DNA from: Corythucha ciliata
Taxonomy: Eukaryota > Arthropoda > Insecta > Hemiptera > Tingidae
Direction: 5' to 3'
Assembly (NCBI GenBank): GCA_038030265.1
Contig: CM075940.1
Coordinates: 2,666,001-2,730,000 of the forward strand
DNA: 64,000 nucleotides
The notes under the pieces are model-generated. The model did no database searches, was not told the DNA's origin, and saw nothing but the letters and a program-made list of their open reading frames with translations. This document shows positions 11,750 through 20,931 of the stretch, piece by piece. How positions within the stretch are numbered: the first letter of the stretch is position 1; every line of letters begins with the position of its first letter. A program made the translations under genes and the position numbers.

Positions 11750-13105
11750 TTGAAAATTTTAGACAGGGTTATTAAACTGAATAATCAGCAAAAGCCAACA
11801 AAACTTTGTAATAACAATATCTCATAGAAAAATGAACCGATTTCAATTCTTCAAAAAACAATCGAAACCTCACGACATGGAGATGTTTTACTGAAATTGG
11901 CAAACAATTTTCACTATGATCACTTGGTCAGAAACTGGCGCTGACGTACATAGGAAAATTCGAGAACGCCTCTTTTTTCATTTTAAACGAATGACTGACA
12001 TTTTTGGAGCCAACTAAAAAGATGTTGATCTACATTTTCTGAAGTAAAATTGCGTGATCTTTCCAAAAACGTCAGCAGTTTAAGGGTACAAAAAGAGGCT
12101 TAGTCGTTTTAAGGACTTTTTTGGGGAAAAACAGCGAGTGGCTAAAAATACACAAATGTGCCTGTAAGTTCAAGAGAAATAATTTGCGGCCCGATGTCAA
12201 CAGGGTGATTTTGGTCGCAATTACTTAGTACCCAGAAAGGTCGGGAAAAATTCCGCAAGTGTGATTGCTATGGCGGGATGATGTTATTTCTTATTCGGAG
12301 TCCTTGGATCCCGCTTGGGGCTTTTTCCCCCGGCTGTTCGGAATAAGGCCCCATCTTCCCTATACTGTAACTCGTAAGGCTCGTTTCACACATACGCGGT
12401 TTCCCGAGGCGCGGTTGCTACGCGGCGCGAACGCGGAGGGTGCCTCGCATGTGTGAACCGAGAAATCTCTTGAAACCGCTGCCGCGTAGAAAACGAATTT
12501 CGGTTCACACATTGTTGGAATAAAACATCTTTGGCATACTTTTCATTATCAAATTTCGTACTTTGTTCCAATATTCTTAATATTAATCTAACCAGGTTGC
12601 CGCACCATCAAGCAAGACCAAGCACTGGGCATTTTATCGATTAGCCCCACGTCTATCGGAACCAATTTTCCAATTGGAAATAAAATGTCCAATGATAGCG
12701 AACTGAGGGGGGTCCTATTCAAATCACTAGTTGTGAATACGTGGCCAGTCCGAGTTTCGTTGACCTAATACCATAATTTATGCGCTTTTTAAGTGCCAGA
12801 AGACAAAACTTGTGATCTCAGGCTCAAAACCTTTTCGTGTTTTCGTTCAAATTTGGACATAGCTCAGGAATTATTTGTGTTAGCGGCGTGGCTTTGGTCC
12901 CATTCGATTCAGCACAAAAGAAATTCATAGGTGCTGAGAGAATCACACACCGATCACATACTGGGAGTACCATTTTGATATTTTGAAAATGAAAACACGA
13001 AAAAGAAGGCCAAGAAATTGATCGTCCATCACAAAATATGTCGTTAAACAAATTAAATCGCTTGAAAAATTATGTTTTTATTTATTATTCATTTGAATGT
13101 AAATT
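11750..13105. other. Anonymous sequence with a GC-rich inverted repeat
   Basis: Mostly featureless. At 12380-12393 and 12449-12462 the arms CTCGTTTCACACAT and ATGTGTGAACCGAG form an inverted repeat (one mismatch) around a GC-rich core with many CGCG and GCGG steps; a further CGGTTCACACATTG occurs at about 12499. It may be a MITE end or foldback, but no target duplication was found. No coding domain was seen. Confidence 0.4.
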
Positions 13106-13625
13106 TCATTCATCTTCGCCCAAAGGTTCTGCTAAGTCCGAATCGTCCGAAGTCTGATCGTCGTCAGAGCAGCTGTCAATTCCTCCAAGAGAAATTACAA
13201 TCTTATCGATTTCGTTCTCGACAATTCCATCTTTTTCCCAGTACGACTCTTCGTATTTGATGGTGTGGGCGACGAAACTTGTCCACTGAGAGGCACCAAT
13301 GCTTTCGACAGCAAGCATGGTTAGATCCTTTAAACGTTGGAAGGATAAGTCCGATGAGGGATTACGATCGCTTCACGCCCGCCCAAGCCAATTCAATCGG
13401 GTTCAGCTCACACATGTATGGAGGCAGTCTGAGGATGCAGTGGCCAGCGCTACGCAAACACTCGTCCACTCGGTAAATCTTTTCTTTTGGGCTGTTTGCG
13501 AGTACCAAGTCGAACAATTCTGCCTTCCTTGCTGCAGGGTCACAAGTAACATTACGCCTATTCAGCCACGAGACCATGGAATTCTTTGTTGCGTACTTGG
13601 TTGGTGGCTCAAACAGCCGAAATTG
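13106..13625 (-). pseudogene. DDE_3-type (Tc1/mariner) transposase C-terminal relic
   Basis: The minus-strand frame at 13577-13362 reads KNSMVSWLNRRNV, then LRLPPYMCELNPIELAWAGV, the third catalytic block of DDE_3 transposases, with Asn-Pro-Ile-Glu carrying the final acidic residue. After a frame break, 13318-13106 gives the C-terminal tail, including YEESYWEKDGIVENEID and an acidic Ser-Asp-rich end. The N-terminal DNA-binding region and first two catalytic residues are missing. It lies 260 bp left of the JAMM element insertion. Confidence 0.75.
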
Positions 13626-13880
13626 AAATGTGTATTCAAGTTTTTGCGAATCAGAATTGTAATTGCAAAGAATAGAAACTTTTGGGGGCTATTCACAAAT
13701 GTGGTCAAGAATAAATTTCGGTGAAGCAGAAGGCAGAAGTAGAAATTCTACTTTTGACTGAACAATATTTATCTAAAAAAACAAAAGGGTCAGTGATCCT
13801 TTTTTCACCTCCCCTCTCACGCTTTTTTGTTGAAGATAAATAATCTTTCTCATGATTTAATTCCCAAATACTAGTGCATG

Positions 13881-13884
13881 CAAT
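13881..13884. other. Target site duplication CAAT, left copy
   Basis: CAAT sits directly outside the left LTR; the identical 4 bases occur at 21886-21889 outside the right LTR. This fixes the element's boundaries and shows it was inserted as a unit by its integrase. Confidence 0.9.
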
Positions 13885-14837
13885 TGTTATTTTCTTTTCC
13901 TTTTTTGTATTCTTTTATTTTGCTTTTTTGCTATTTTTTGAATTTTTATCGGGTTTTTATTCGAATCAGTTTTTTATTTAGTTAATTTTGGGCCAAGGAG
14001 CCTTACATCGAAGAAAGAGCAAAAAAAAAGGGGGGTTTTTTAAATAAGCGCTATTAATGCGGAGGCCTCCCGCCTTTACGAATACGTTATGTTATAATAT
14101 ATTAACTTTGGACCGGGTTAAAATTACTCTTAGATGTATAATTTAATTGTTCTTAATTTTGTTCAATTCGTTACGCGAAGGTTTTGACATTAAGGTCGAG
14201 TTGACGGAGTTTTGTCCTTTTTATATGGATTTTTAATCTGGTGTCGTACGTGGGTGCACGGGTACGGAATACCTTTTTGAAGGGGCGTCGTGTCCGTTTC
14301 TACTGAAGTTGTTCCTTGAAACGCTATGAAAGAACAGGCGCCGTTGGGAGCGTCTTTATATAGTCCGGGCTCCAATATTCGTGAGCGAGTTCGGTACGCT
14401 ACGAGCGTGTCTCAACGAGTTGGCCAGTGGAGTCTCAGGAAGACGACGTAGTGCGGTCAGATGAAGACCAGAAAGAAAAGCTTGCGCCTTTTTCTTTTTC
14501 AGCCAACGTCGAGGTCCTGTTTTCCACGGGCTTCCGCTGCCACGATCAGGGGAAAAATGGTGGCTCCCTTTAATCCCTTTCTCATTCTTCGAAGGTTTTC
14601 CGATCCCCTCTCCCTTTTGCGACGAGTGCCGACTACCTCATGAACATGTTCTAACCGGCACATTTTTTTCACCCGCGAACTTTTTTATTTCTTTAATTAT
14701 TATGTTTGTAATTTTATTTAATTAATTGTCATTCTATTTAATTATTAGTTATATTTGAATTTATTTTTCTAGGCTTAGTTTATGTTTTTATTAAATGGGC
14801 AAAATCTACTTTTAGCTCCTTGGCTTGTTCCATAACA
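13885..14837 (-). repeat. 3' LTR of the JAMM retrotransposon
   Basis: 953 bp, starting TGTTAT and ending ATAACA on the plus strand, so the ends form a perfect TGTTA/TAACA inverted repeat. On the sense (minus) strand it contains a TATATAAAG box (14353-14362) and AATAAA-type signals near its end (complement at about 13914-13919). Confidence 0.95.
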
Positions 14838-14842
14838 ATATC

Positions 14843-14853
14843 CTTCCCTTCCG
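14843..14853 (-). other. Polypurine tract
   Basis: On the sense strand, GGAAGGGAAGG followed by ATAT lies just upstream of the 3' LTR. This is the expected RNase H-resistant primer for plus-strand DNA synthesis. Confidence 0.8.
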
Positions 14854-14939
14854 GAAAAAAATGAGAAAAAAAAAAAAAATTGGATATTAAATTTGTTTTT
14901 TATTATTATTATTCTTTTATTTTTTTATTATTTTATTTT

Positions 14940-14982
<43 letters not shown>

Positions 14983-15014
14983 CTTCAACGATTAATGATA
15001 GGCATGCAATTTGG

Positions 15015-18000
15015 TTAGTCCACTTGTTGTTGAGGAGAGAAGTAAGGTTTGATGGATGTTGTGTGATACAGCATTAATTTTTGTGTTTTCGGAATGTTGA
15101 CTAAATATGTACTCTTCCCTAGACGTTTATGAACAGTGCATGGTCCTTGAAAAATTGGCATGAGCTTAGCACTTCTCTTCTTGAGTTTTGAGCTGGACGG
15201 GTAGTATTTTACCAAGACTTTTTCCCCTATACGGTATGTACGTGTTTTCTTATTCTTGTTAGTGTCTTCTAGAGACGATATCTTTGTGTTTTGGCATTCT
15301 CGGAGGTGTTCGTCCATTTGCTCACGTGACCTAGAATATGTGTCGTTGTCATCGTCAGTGTATTTTGCCCATGGCGATTTAGGTCTGGTGCCGTACCAAG
15401 CTTCGTGAGGTGTACATTGTATCGCAGAGTGATAGGTGTTATTCATAACCCATTCTATCCGGGGTATTTGGTCGTACCACACTGATTGTTTGGTAGATAC
15501 CGTAACTCTCAGGTATGTGACGAGGTCCCGGTGTACTCTCTCCGCCAAATTGGCGTTAGGCCTTTTTAATGGAATCATAATGTGAGTGACGGTACTTTCT
15601 TTGATAAAGTTCTTCCACATTGTTGAGGTGAAACATGACCCATGATCAGTTAATAATCTTTTCGGTTTTCCGTGGAGTTTGAAATATGACTTTAATTTTG
15701 AAGTTGTTTCCTTGCTGCTAGTCGTTTTTAGTGGTATGAGCCTCGTGAAGCGAGTTAAGTTGTCGATCGCTGTCAAAATGTAGCTTGTACCAAATCTGGC
15801 TTTTGGCAGTGGGCCAAAGTGGTCGATAGACAGGATGTCCAGCTTTGTTTTTGGAAGTAGCGCCCCCACCAAGTGTTGTAAGCCGAGGTTACCATATTTA
15901 TTGATCTGGCAAGTGTGGCAAGGTCTTAGTACGCGTTTTACGTGACGTTTCATGCTCTTCGTTATAAAAGACTGCCGCAGGAATTGGTGACATTTTTGCA
16001 CCCCAGAGTGGAGGAGGTCGTTATGAACGGCTATGATCAACTCGTCGCGCAGTTCTGCTGGTAGATAAATTAATTTTTTGCCTTGACAAATTTGATAAAT
16101 TATATCACCCTTTTGTTCAAATATGTCTGGGCGTTTTTTACGCTTGGCTTGGAGAAACGCGTCTTGTTTTTGGGCTAGTGGAAGTTTTTTAAGAAGGGTG
16201 TTTTGCCAGGTTCGTTGTGTCTGTATCTTTGCGGCCATAATCTTCAGTTGTTTGTTATTTTCATTACAAGGTGTTTTTATCGGAGGATAACGACTAAGGA
16301 CGTCTGCAACCACGTTCTGTGTTCCAGGAATGTATTCGAAACTTAGGTTTAGGTTCTGAAGGAACAGAAACCAGCGGTTTAAGCGTGGTGAGGGATACTG
16401 ACACGTGTACATAAACGGTATGGCCTGATGGTCCGTTCTAATCTTGCAGTGGTGCCCACCGATATAAGAATAAAATTTTTTACAGCTGTTTATGATCGCA
16501 AGTATTTCTAATTCAGAGGTGGTATAATTTTGTTGTGATGAGTTTAAAGTGCTGCTAGTGAATGCCAAGGGACGTTTTTGTTGGTTATCGTCGAATTGGT
16601 ACAGCATTCCTGCTGTCGCTATTTTGCTGGCGTCGGTTTCTAGATAGAATGGGCGTGTAAAGTCGGGGTAGCTCAGTTCGACGTCTTTGGCCATCAGGTT
16701 TTTTATGGTTACGAAAGCGTCCTCTACTTCTTTTGTCCAAAGCCAGGGTTCTTTCTTTTTTGTTAGCCTGTACAACGGGGTAGCGATCCTAGAGAGCTCT
16801 GGAATAAAACGAGCGTAAAAATTTATCAAACCGAGGAATGACTGCACTGACTTGACGTTAGTCGGTGTTGGAAAGTTTAAGACGGCCGACACCTTTTCTG
16901 GGTCTTTTTGAATCCCATTCGTGGTCAGAACGAATCCCAGGACGGGCAGTCTTGTGCGAAAAAATTGACATTTCTGTAGATTGAGGGTAATGTTATTGAT
17001 CTGGCACATTTCAAACACTGTTTTCAAGTGATCGAGGTGATCTGAGGCTGAATTAGAATGGATGAGAAGGTCATCGACGTATGACTTTATATTTCGTGCC
17101 GCATGCTCTGGTATTAAGGGACGGAGGGCCTTTTCTAAAGCCGCCGTTGAACTGCGAACTCCGAAGGGGACCCTGGAAAAATGATAAACGAGCCCTCTGT
17201 GTCGAAAGGCTGTATATTTTCGGCTGTTCGGGTGTAGTCGAACTTGGTGAAATGATGATACCAGGTCTAGCGTCGACAAGTGTGTCACTCCTGCTGCATC
17301 TTTAATCAGTTGATCGAAAGTTTGTGGGATGTCGTGTTCTTCGAACATTTTACTATTCATCTTACGGGCGTCTAGCGTCGTTCGTAGCTGTCCGTTCTTT
17401 TTGCGTACTATGAGCAGAGGGTTGAGAAATGGGCTGTTCGACCTCTCGATAATTCCTTGTGTCAGAAGCCGTTTTATTTCGCCATCGACCTCTTCTTGGT
17501 CTGCTGCTTTTATTGGGTACTGAAATGTTTTAAAAGGCGTTTCGTCTTTCAGCGTTATTACGTGTTCGTAACCCTCTATTAGGCCCGGTTGGTCACTGAA
17601 AATTGACTCATATCGTTGTACCAATTGCTTGAAGTCGTGTACTGTATGGTTGGGCACATCCTGAAATTTCGTACATAGATCTTGTAATATATCTTGAAAA
17701 GAGTTTTTAGTCGTTAAGTCCCTGTCATTTTTAAGGTTTGTCCGGTAAGTGGCCGATACTTCAAGAGTTTGCTTGTTTTCACAGTATTTTGGGAAGGTCA
17801 CCGTTGCTGTGGCCTGAGCTTCGAAGTGAAAAGAGATTTGTTGAGTTTTTAAATCGATATGCGTTTCCCATTCATTCAGCGTTTCCATCCCTAGAATGAT
17901 GTCGTGATTTAAATTTGGTATCACCAAAAATTTACACAGGGTTTTGGCGTCCTGGATTTGCAGTGGGAGGAGTACTTGAGCTTTTACCCTATGAGCCTTT

Positions 18001-18920
18001 TTAGAAACCGCGGTCGTTACTTTGATCCCCTGGACAGGAAATATTGCGACTCGTCCCAAATCTTCCGAGATCGCCTGAAACTTTTTCTCATTAATGGCCG
18101 TCACCATGGACCCCGTGTCTACGAGAGATTCTATAGTTGTTTTGCCAATCAGGCATTTTATAACCGGACAAAGTGGTCGGGGTGTCTTTTGCAGAGTCCT
18201 GTCGTCATCGTCTTCCGAAATGTCGTCTTCGAACAACGTTGCGACTCTTATATTCATTTCTGATGGCATCATCGGTAAGGGATCTTCTCTTTTTGTGTCT
18301 GTGGCGATGTTTCGTTCGTCTACCACCTGAGTTTTGCCGTTTTCGAGTTGAACGACGTGTCCCGCCTCTTCGAACAATGGGGAGGTTTCTTCTTCATTGT
18401 GTTTATGGAAACCTGTCAGTTTGCATCTCCGGACCGTTTCAATACCCTGAGGAGTAAGCGAAAACACCTTTACTTCGTTGAATGCTGGAGCACAGACGAT
18501 GGCTACTGCTTGTGGCAGTAAGCTCTGCAGAGCAAGTGATGTATGTAGGTCTATACTAGACAAAAATGCCGTTTGAGATGGGTGTGTATGTATCCATCCG
18601 ATAACACATAAATCGGATGCCCACAGGAATGGTACTAATTGGGGGTCGTCCAATGCCTCACACGTATTTGGTGATCCCGATTGAGGGGGCAGATATATCG
18701 TGGTGACTGTCCAGGTGCCGTCTGCGTTCTCCTCTCCTAACAAGTAAGCACAAGTTTCCAGGTTCTTTGCTGTGTTTGTCATGGCCTGCTCCATGAATCT
18801 ATCTGTAAGGTCTGAGTAGATGTAGGTTGACGGTGTTTTGTCAGGTTTTTTTGAATTTGATTGTGTGGCTTCCGGGTGGATGGTCCTGTCGTCGTGTCCC
18901 ACCTCACCCGAGCACTCTAG
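15015..18920 (-). CDS. pol: Pol polyprotein: JAMM (AMSH-like) - protease - RT - RNase H - integrase
   Basis: Pol of the young element, 1,301 codons after the frameshift point. The frame has no ATG at its head (GTG at 18902 is not a likely start), which fits synthesis by -1 frameshifting from gag. Residues below count that GTG as 1. JAMM/MPN+ domain ~20-175: catalytic Glu49 in LETCAYLLGEE, the HTH-x7-S-x2-D motif as His105, His107, Ser115, Asp118 (GWIHTHPSQTAFLSSIDLHT), plus a second zinc site typical of AMSH: His120, Cys160, His166, His168. Then the aspartic protease (DTGS 262-265), RT (Asp546; YVDD 608-611), RNase H (~750-870), integrase HHCC (His960, His965, Cys995, Cys998) and catalytic Asp1027, Asp1086, Glu1121, and a GPY/F-like tail. 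Every catalytic residue is present. AMSH enzymes cleave Lys63-linked ubiquitin; that activity here is inferred. Confidence 0.95.
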   Translation of the reverse strand, partial: LECSGEVGHDDRTIHPEATQSNSKKPDKTPSTYIYSDLTDRFMEQAMTNTAKNLETCAYLLGEENADGTWTVTTIYLPPQSGSPNTCEALDDPQLVPFLWASDLCVIGWIHTHPSQTAFLSSIDLHTSLALQSLLPQAVAIVCAPAFNEVKVFSLTPQGIETVRRCKLTGFHKHNEEETSPLFEEAGHVVQLENGKTQVVDERNIATDTKREDPLPMMPSEMNIRVATLFEDDISEDDDDRTLQKTPRPLCPVIKCLIGKTTIESLVDTGSMVTAINEKKFQAISEDLGRVAIFPVQGIKVTTAVSKKAHRVKAQVLLPLQIQDAKTLCKFLVIPNLNHDIILGMETLNEWETHIDLKTQQISFHFEAQATATVTFPKYCENKQTLEVSATYRTNLKNDRDLTTKNSFQDILQDLCTKFQDVPNHTVHDFKQLVQRYESIFSDQPGLIEGYEHVITLKDETPFKTFQYPIKAADQEEVDGEIKRLLTQGIIERSNSPFLNPLLIVRKKNGQLRTTLDARKMNSKMFEEHDIPQTFDQLIKDAAGVTHLSTLDLVSSFHQVRLHPNSRKYTAFRHRGLVYHFSRVPFGVRSSTAALEKALRPLIPEHAARNIKSYVDDLLIHSNSASDHLDHLKTVFEMCQINNITLNLQKCQFFRTRLPVLGFVLTTNGIQKDPEKVSAVLNFPTPTNVKSVQSFLGLINFYARFIPELSRIATPLYRLTKKKEPWLWTKEVEDAFVTIKNLMAKDVELSYPDFTRPFYLETDASKIATAGMLYQFDDNQQKRPLAFTSSTLNSSQQNYTTSELEILAIINSCKKFYSYIGGHHCKIRTDHQAIPFMYTCQYPSPRLNRWFLFLQNLNLSFEYIPGTQNVVADVLSRYPPIKTPCNENNKQLKIMAAKIQTQRTWQNTLLKKLPLAQKQDAFLQAKRKKRPDIFEQKGDIIYQICQGKKLIYLPAELRDELIIAVHNDLLHSGVQKCHQFLRQSFITKSMKRHVKRVLRPCHTCQINKYGNLGLQHLVGALLPKTKLDILSIDHFGPLPKARFGTSYILTAIDNLTRFTRLIPLKTTSSKETTSKLKSYFKLHGKPKRLLTDHGSCFTSTMWKNFIKESTVTHIMIPLKRPNANLAERVHRDLVTYLRVTVSTKQSVWYDQIPRIEWVMNNTYHSAIQCTPHEAWYGTRPKSPWAKYTDDDNDTYSRSREQMDEHLRECQNTKISSLEDTNKNKKTRTYRIGEKVLVKYYPSSSKLKKRSAKLMPIFQGPCTVHKRLGKSTYLVNIPKTQKLMLYHTTSIKPYFSPQQQVD

Positions 18921-18926
18921 TTTTTT
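18873..18926 (-). promoter_or_regulatory. -1 programmed ribosomal frameshift signal between gag and pol
   Basis: On the sense strand the gag codons ACA AAA AAC are followed at once by the TAG stop. They contain the heptamer A AAA AAC (18926-18920), a well-known retroviral -1 slippery site. After a 9-base spacer comes a stem: CGGGTGAGGTGG (18910-18899) pairs with CCATCCACCCG (18883-18873), 11 pairs with one bulged A and a 15-base loop. Pol lies exactly in the -1 frame. The heptamer is conserved in the decayed copy at 46035-46041. Confidence 0.88.
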
Positions 18927-20614
18927 GTGTCGTTTCGAGCCCCTGACCCTTCTCCATGAGACTTCTCGAATAGGGATGAGGGTCGAGGGGCTTCTTCGCC
19001 GTGCCTTTCTTCTTTTGATAACGTCATTGTCGCGATGTTGTCCCCTAAACGGTCCCGTTGCCTATCCCTGTCGTAGGAAGATGATTGACGGCCGCTGTTG
19101 TGCCACTTCTGGTTGTGGTGGAAGACTCTTCTGTCGTCGGGCCTTTCGTAGTTGTTAGGCCGTTGGCGGTTGTCTCGGGGGTTTGAATGTCTTCTATAAA
19201 ACGTCCTAGAGGAGTTATGTATTGGTGAGGTTGGCCTATTGTTATAGTTCTTACGTGGAGGTGACTGAGATTTTTCTGGAGATGTTTCCCTGTTATACTG
19301 TTGTCTGCCCTTGTTTTGCCATTCGAGTTTAAACGCCTGCTCTATATATTCAAGGAAAGTTGTCAGTTTAGAAATATTCATTAGTTTTACGGTTTGACTT
19401 ATTGATTGATCAAAATGTGATGCTAGAGTTTGGACAAGGGTTTGTTCAGGTATCGCTAGCTTGGCGTTGCGGACTCTCGTGACTATGTCCATCACATAGA
19501 TTTGTGGGTTTTTTGTTTTACTGCTCGTGAAAAAACCTGAGTATAGGAGTTTATGCAAATATAGTTGGTACTCATGGCCCTGAAAATCCTCCTCGAACTT
19601 GGCCTGGAACGTTTGAAAATCCCGGAAAGAATCTTGATTCATTAGGAACCACAGGAGTGCTTTTCCTGAAAAAAGGTTTTTTAAACGATGGGTGAGAGGT
19701 CTTTGACCTAGGTTCCACGCACGATGGGAGTATTCCACTGCTTGCAGGAATTCAAATGGACAGCTCCATCTATAATCTGAAAAACATAAAGGGGAGCCCT
19801 GATGGGGACTGACAGGGTCTACTGGCTGGTCTCGAATCGCGCTAATCAGGTCTGATAATAGGCCTTCGGCTTCTTTCTGCTGTTTTGGTCGGTGGCCCTC
19901 CCATTCAGTAATTCGGGACAGTAGCTCGCTTTGCTTTGCTTCTTGTTGATCTAAGCGCGCCTTGAGCTCGCTCATTTTTTGAACAGACAAATCGGCGAGT
20001 TCTCTTGTTCTTGTGAGTTGTGCTTCGTTTTGTTTTTCTATGCTTTGTTGGATGTCTGTCCTTACCGAGTCGACGTAGTCACTACACGCGTTCATTATCG
20101 TGATTTTCAGGTTACTAAGTTCCCTCTTATACGAATGCTGTTCTTCGGCGATCGCCTCCAGCCTCTTCCGAAGTTCTTCCGCCGTCTTTCGATCTTCTAT
20201 GCGAGCCTGATTAAAAGTAGTTATAAGTTTCGTCATCGCCCTGTGAAGGTCGCCGCCTTGGTCGCCTACTTGTTGCTCTACTGCCGCGTCTACCTGCCTC
20301 GTTTCCTCTTCTTCCACCGGTGGTAGCTGTGGTACTTCGGTATCCAAAAGGCTAGTCTCGAGATCCATTGAGCGCGGAGATGTTCCCGTGGGGCTAGAAG
20401 TACGTCCCTGTTGTTGTAATGTCTCGTCCGATGTATCAACGGTTTCCCTTCCCGTTCTTTGCGGCACGACGTTCGACGTCTCCATCTGCCTAAACGCTAT
20501 AAAAGGGTCTCGTGTGGGTAAGGGCAGGGGTTCTATTTGTCTACCGGAACGCAGGACGAAGCCGTCAAATTTCTCTGAGGCTACCAAGTTTTCGTCTGGA
20601 TTAGAATCTGACAT
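18917..20614 (-). CDS. gag: Gag structural polyprotein
   Basis: 565 codons from the ATG at 20614; an upstream TTG extension of four codons is not a plausible start. The N-terminal ~110 residues are polar. A predicted coiled-coil-rich stretch follows (~130-240, with heptad-like Leu/Glu/Lys and a run of ELRKRLEAIAEEQ type). Then a capsid-like retrotransposon-gag domain (~285-460) with WSCPFEFLQAVEYSHRAW, FSGKALLWFL and LASHFDQSISQTVKLMNI. The C-terminus (~465-565) has no CCHC zinc knuckle; it is rich in Arg, Asn, Gln and Ser (RRHSNPRDNRQRPNNYERPD) and could bind RNA through basic residues. It should assemble the virus-like particle in the cytoplasm. The last codons form the frameshift site. Confidence 0.93.
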   Translation of the reverse strand: MSDSNPDENLVASEKFDGFVLRSGRQIEPLPLPTRDPFIAFRQMETSNVVPQRTGRETVDTSDETLQQQGRTSSPTGTSPRSMDLETSLLDTEVPQLPPVEEEETRQVDAAVEQQVGDQGGDLHRAMTKLITTFNQARIEDRKTAEELRKRLEAIAEEQHSYKRELSNLKITIMNACSDYVDSVRTDIQQSIEKQNEAQLTRTRELADLSVQKMSELKARLDQQEAKQSELLSRITEWEGHRPKQQKEAEGLLSDLISAIRDQPVDPVSPHQGSPLCFSDYRWSCPFEFLQAVEYSHRAWNLGQRPLTHRLKNLFSGKALLWFLMNQDSFRDFQTFQAKFEEDFQGHEYQLYLHKLLYSGFFTSSKTKNPQIYVMDIVTRVRNAKLAIPEQTLVQTLASHFDQSISQTVKLMNISKLTTFLEYIEQAFKLEWQNKGRQQYNRETSPEKSQSPPRKNYNNRPTSPIHNSSRTFYRRHSNPRDNRQRPNNYERPDDRRVFHHNQKWHNSGRQSSSYDRDRQRDRLGDNIATMTLSKEERHGEEAPRPSSLFEKSHGEGSGARNDTKN

Positions 20615-20904
20615 GTTGACGAGCAATTACCCTTCGAGCTTTATTATGTTTATTAAACAGCTATTAATGATGAATAGAGAATGATCTGAAAATATTTTAC
20701 TGTTGTTTTGTTGAAAAATTCTAAACTGTTTCCTGATAGCTGATAAACTGGAAAAAGAGGTGGTTATAGTTGAACAGCTGGGTCTGACCCTGTAACCTGC
20801 CACCAACATACACAAAAAAAAAAGGAGGGGAAGTGTTGAAACACGCACCCGAACCTGTTCTTTCAGGAGCTCTGCGCTCTCTTCTCAGATTAAACGAATC
20901 ACCA

Positions 20905-20931
20905 GAAACCAAAACCACTGGGCCACCAAAT
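20905..20931 (-). other. Candidate tRNA primer binding site and start of leader
   Basis: Right after the 5' LTR the sense strand reads ATT TGGTGGCCCAGTGG. A TGG start close to the LTR end is what a primer site needs to pair with a tRNA 3' CCA. The tRNA is not identified; it is not the TGGCGCAGTCGG tRNA-Ser site used by the relics at 24.3 and 58.4 kb. About 300 bp of leader follow before gag. Confidence 0.6.

Noticed and set aside
14190..14643. Small open frames inside the LTR (repeated at 21238-21691)
   Set aside because: They are identical because the LTRs are identical; they have no domain and lie in regulatory sequence.
18902..18904. Pol starting independently at a GTG (18902)
   Set aside because: Nuclear mRNAs rarely start at GTG, and the slippery heptamer, stem and exact -1 relation to gag explain Pol expression better.
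15015..18920. The JAMM domain as a separate host AMSH gene into which the retroelement inserted
   Set aside because: It is in one open frame with protease-RT-integrase, directly after the frameshift signal, and the arrangement recurs in a second diverged copy.
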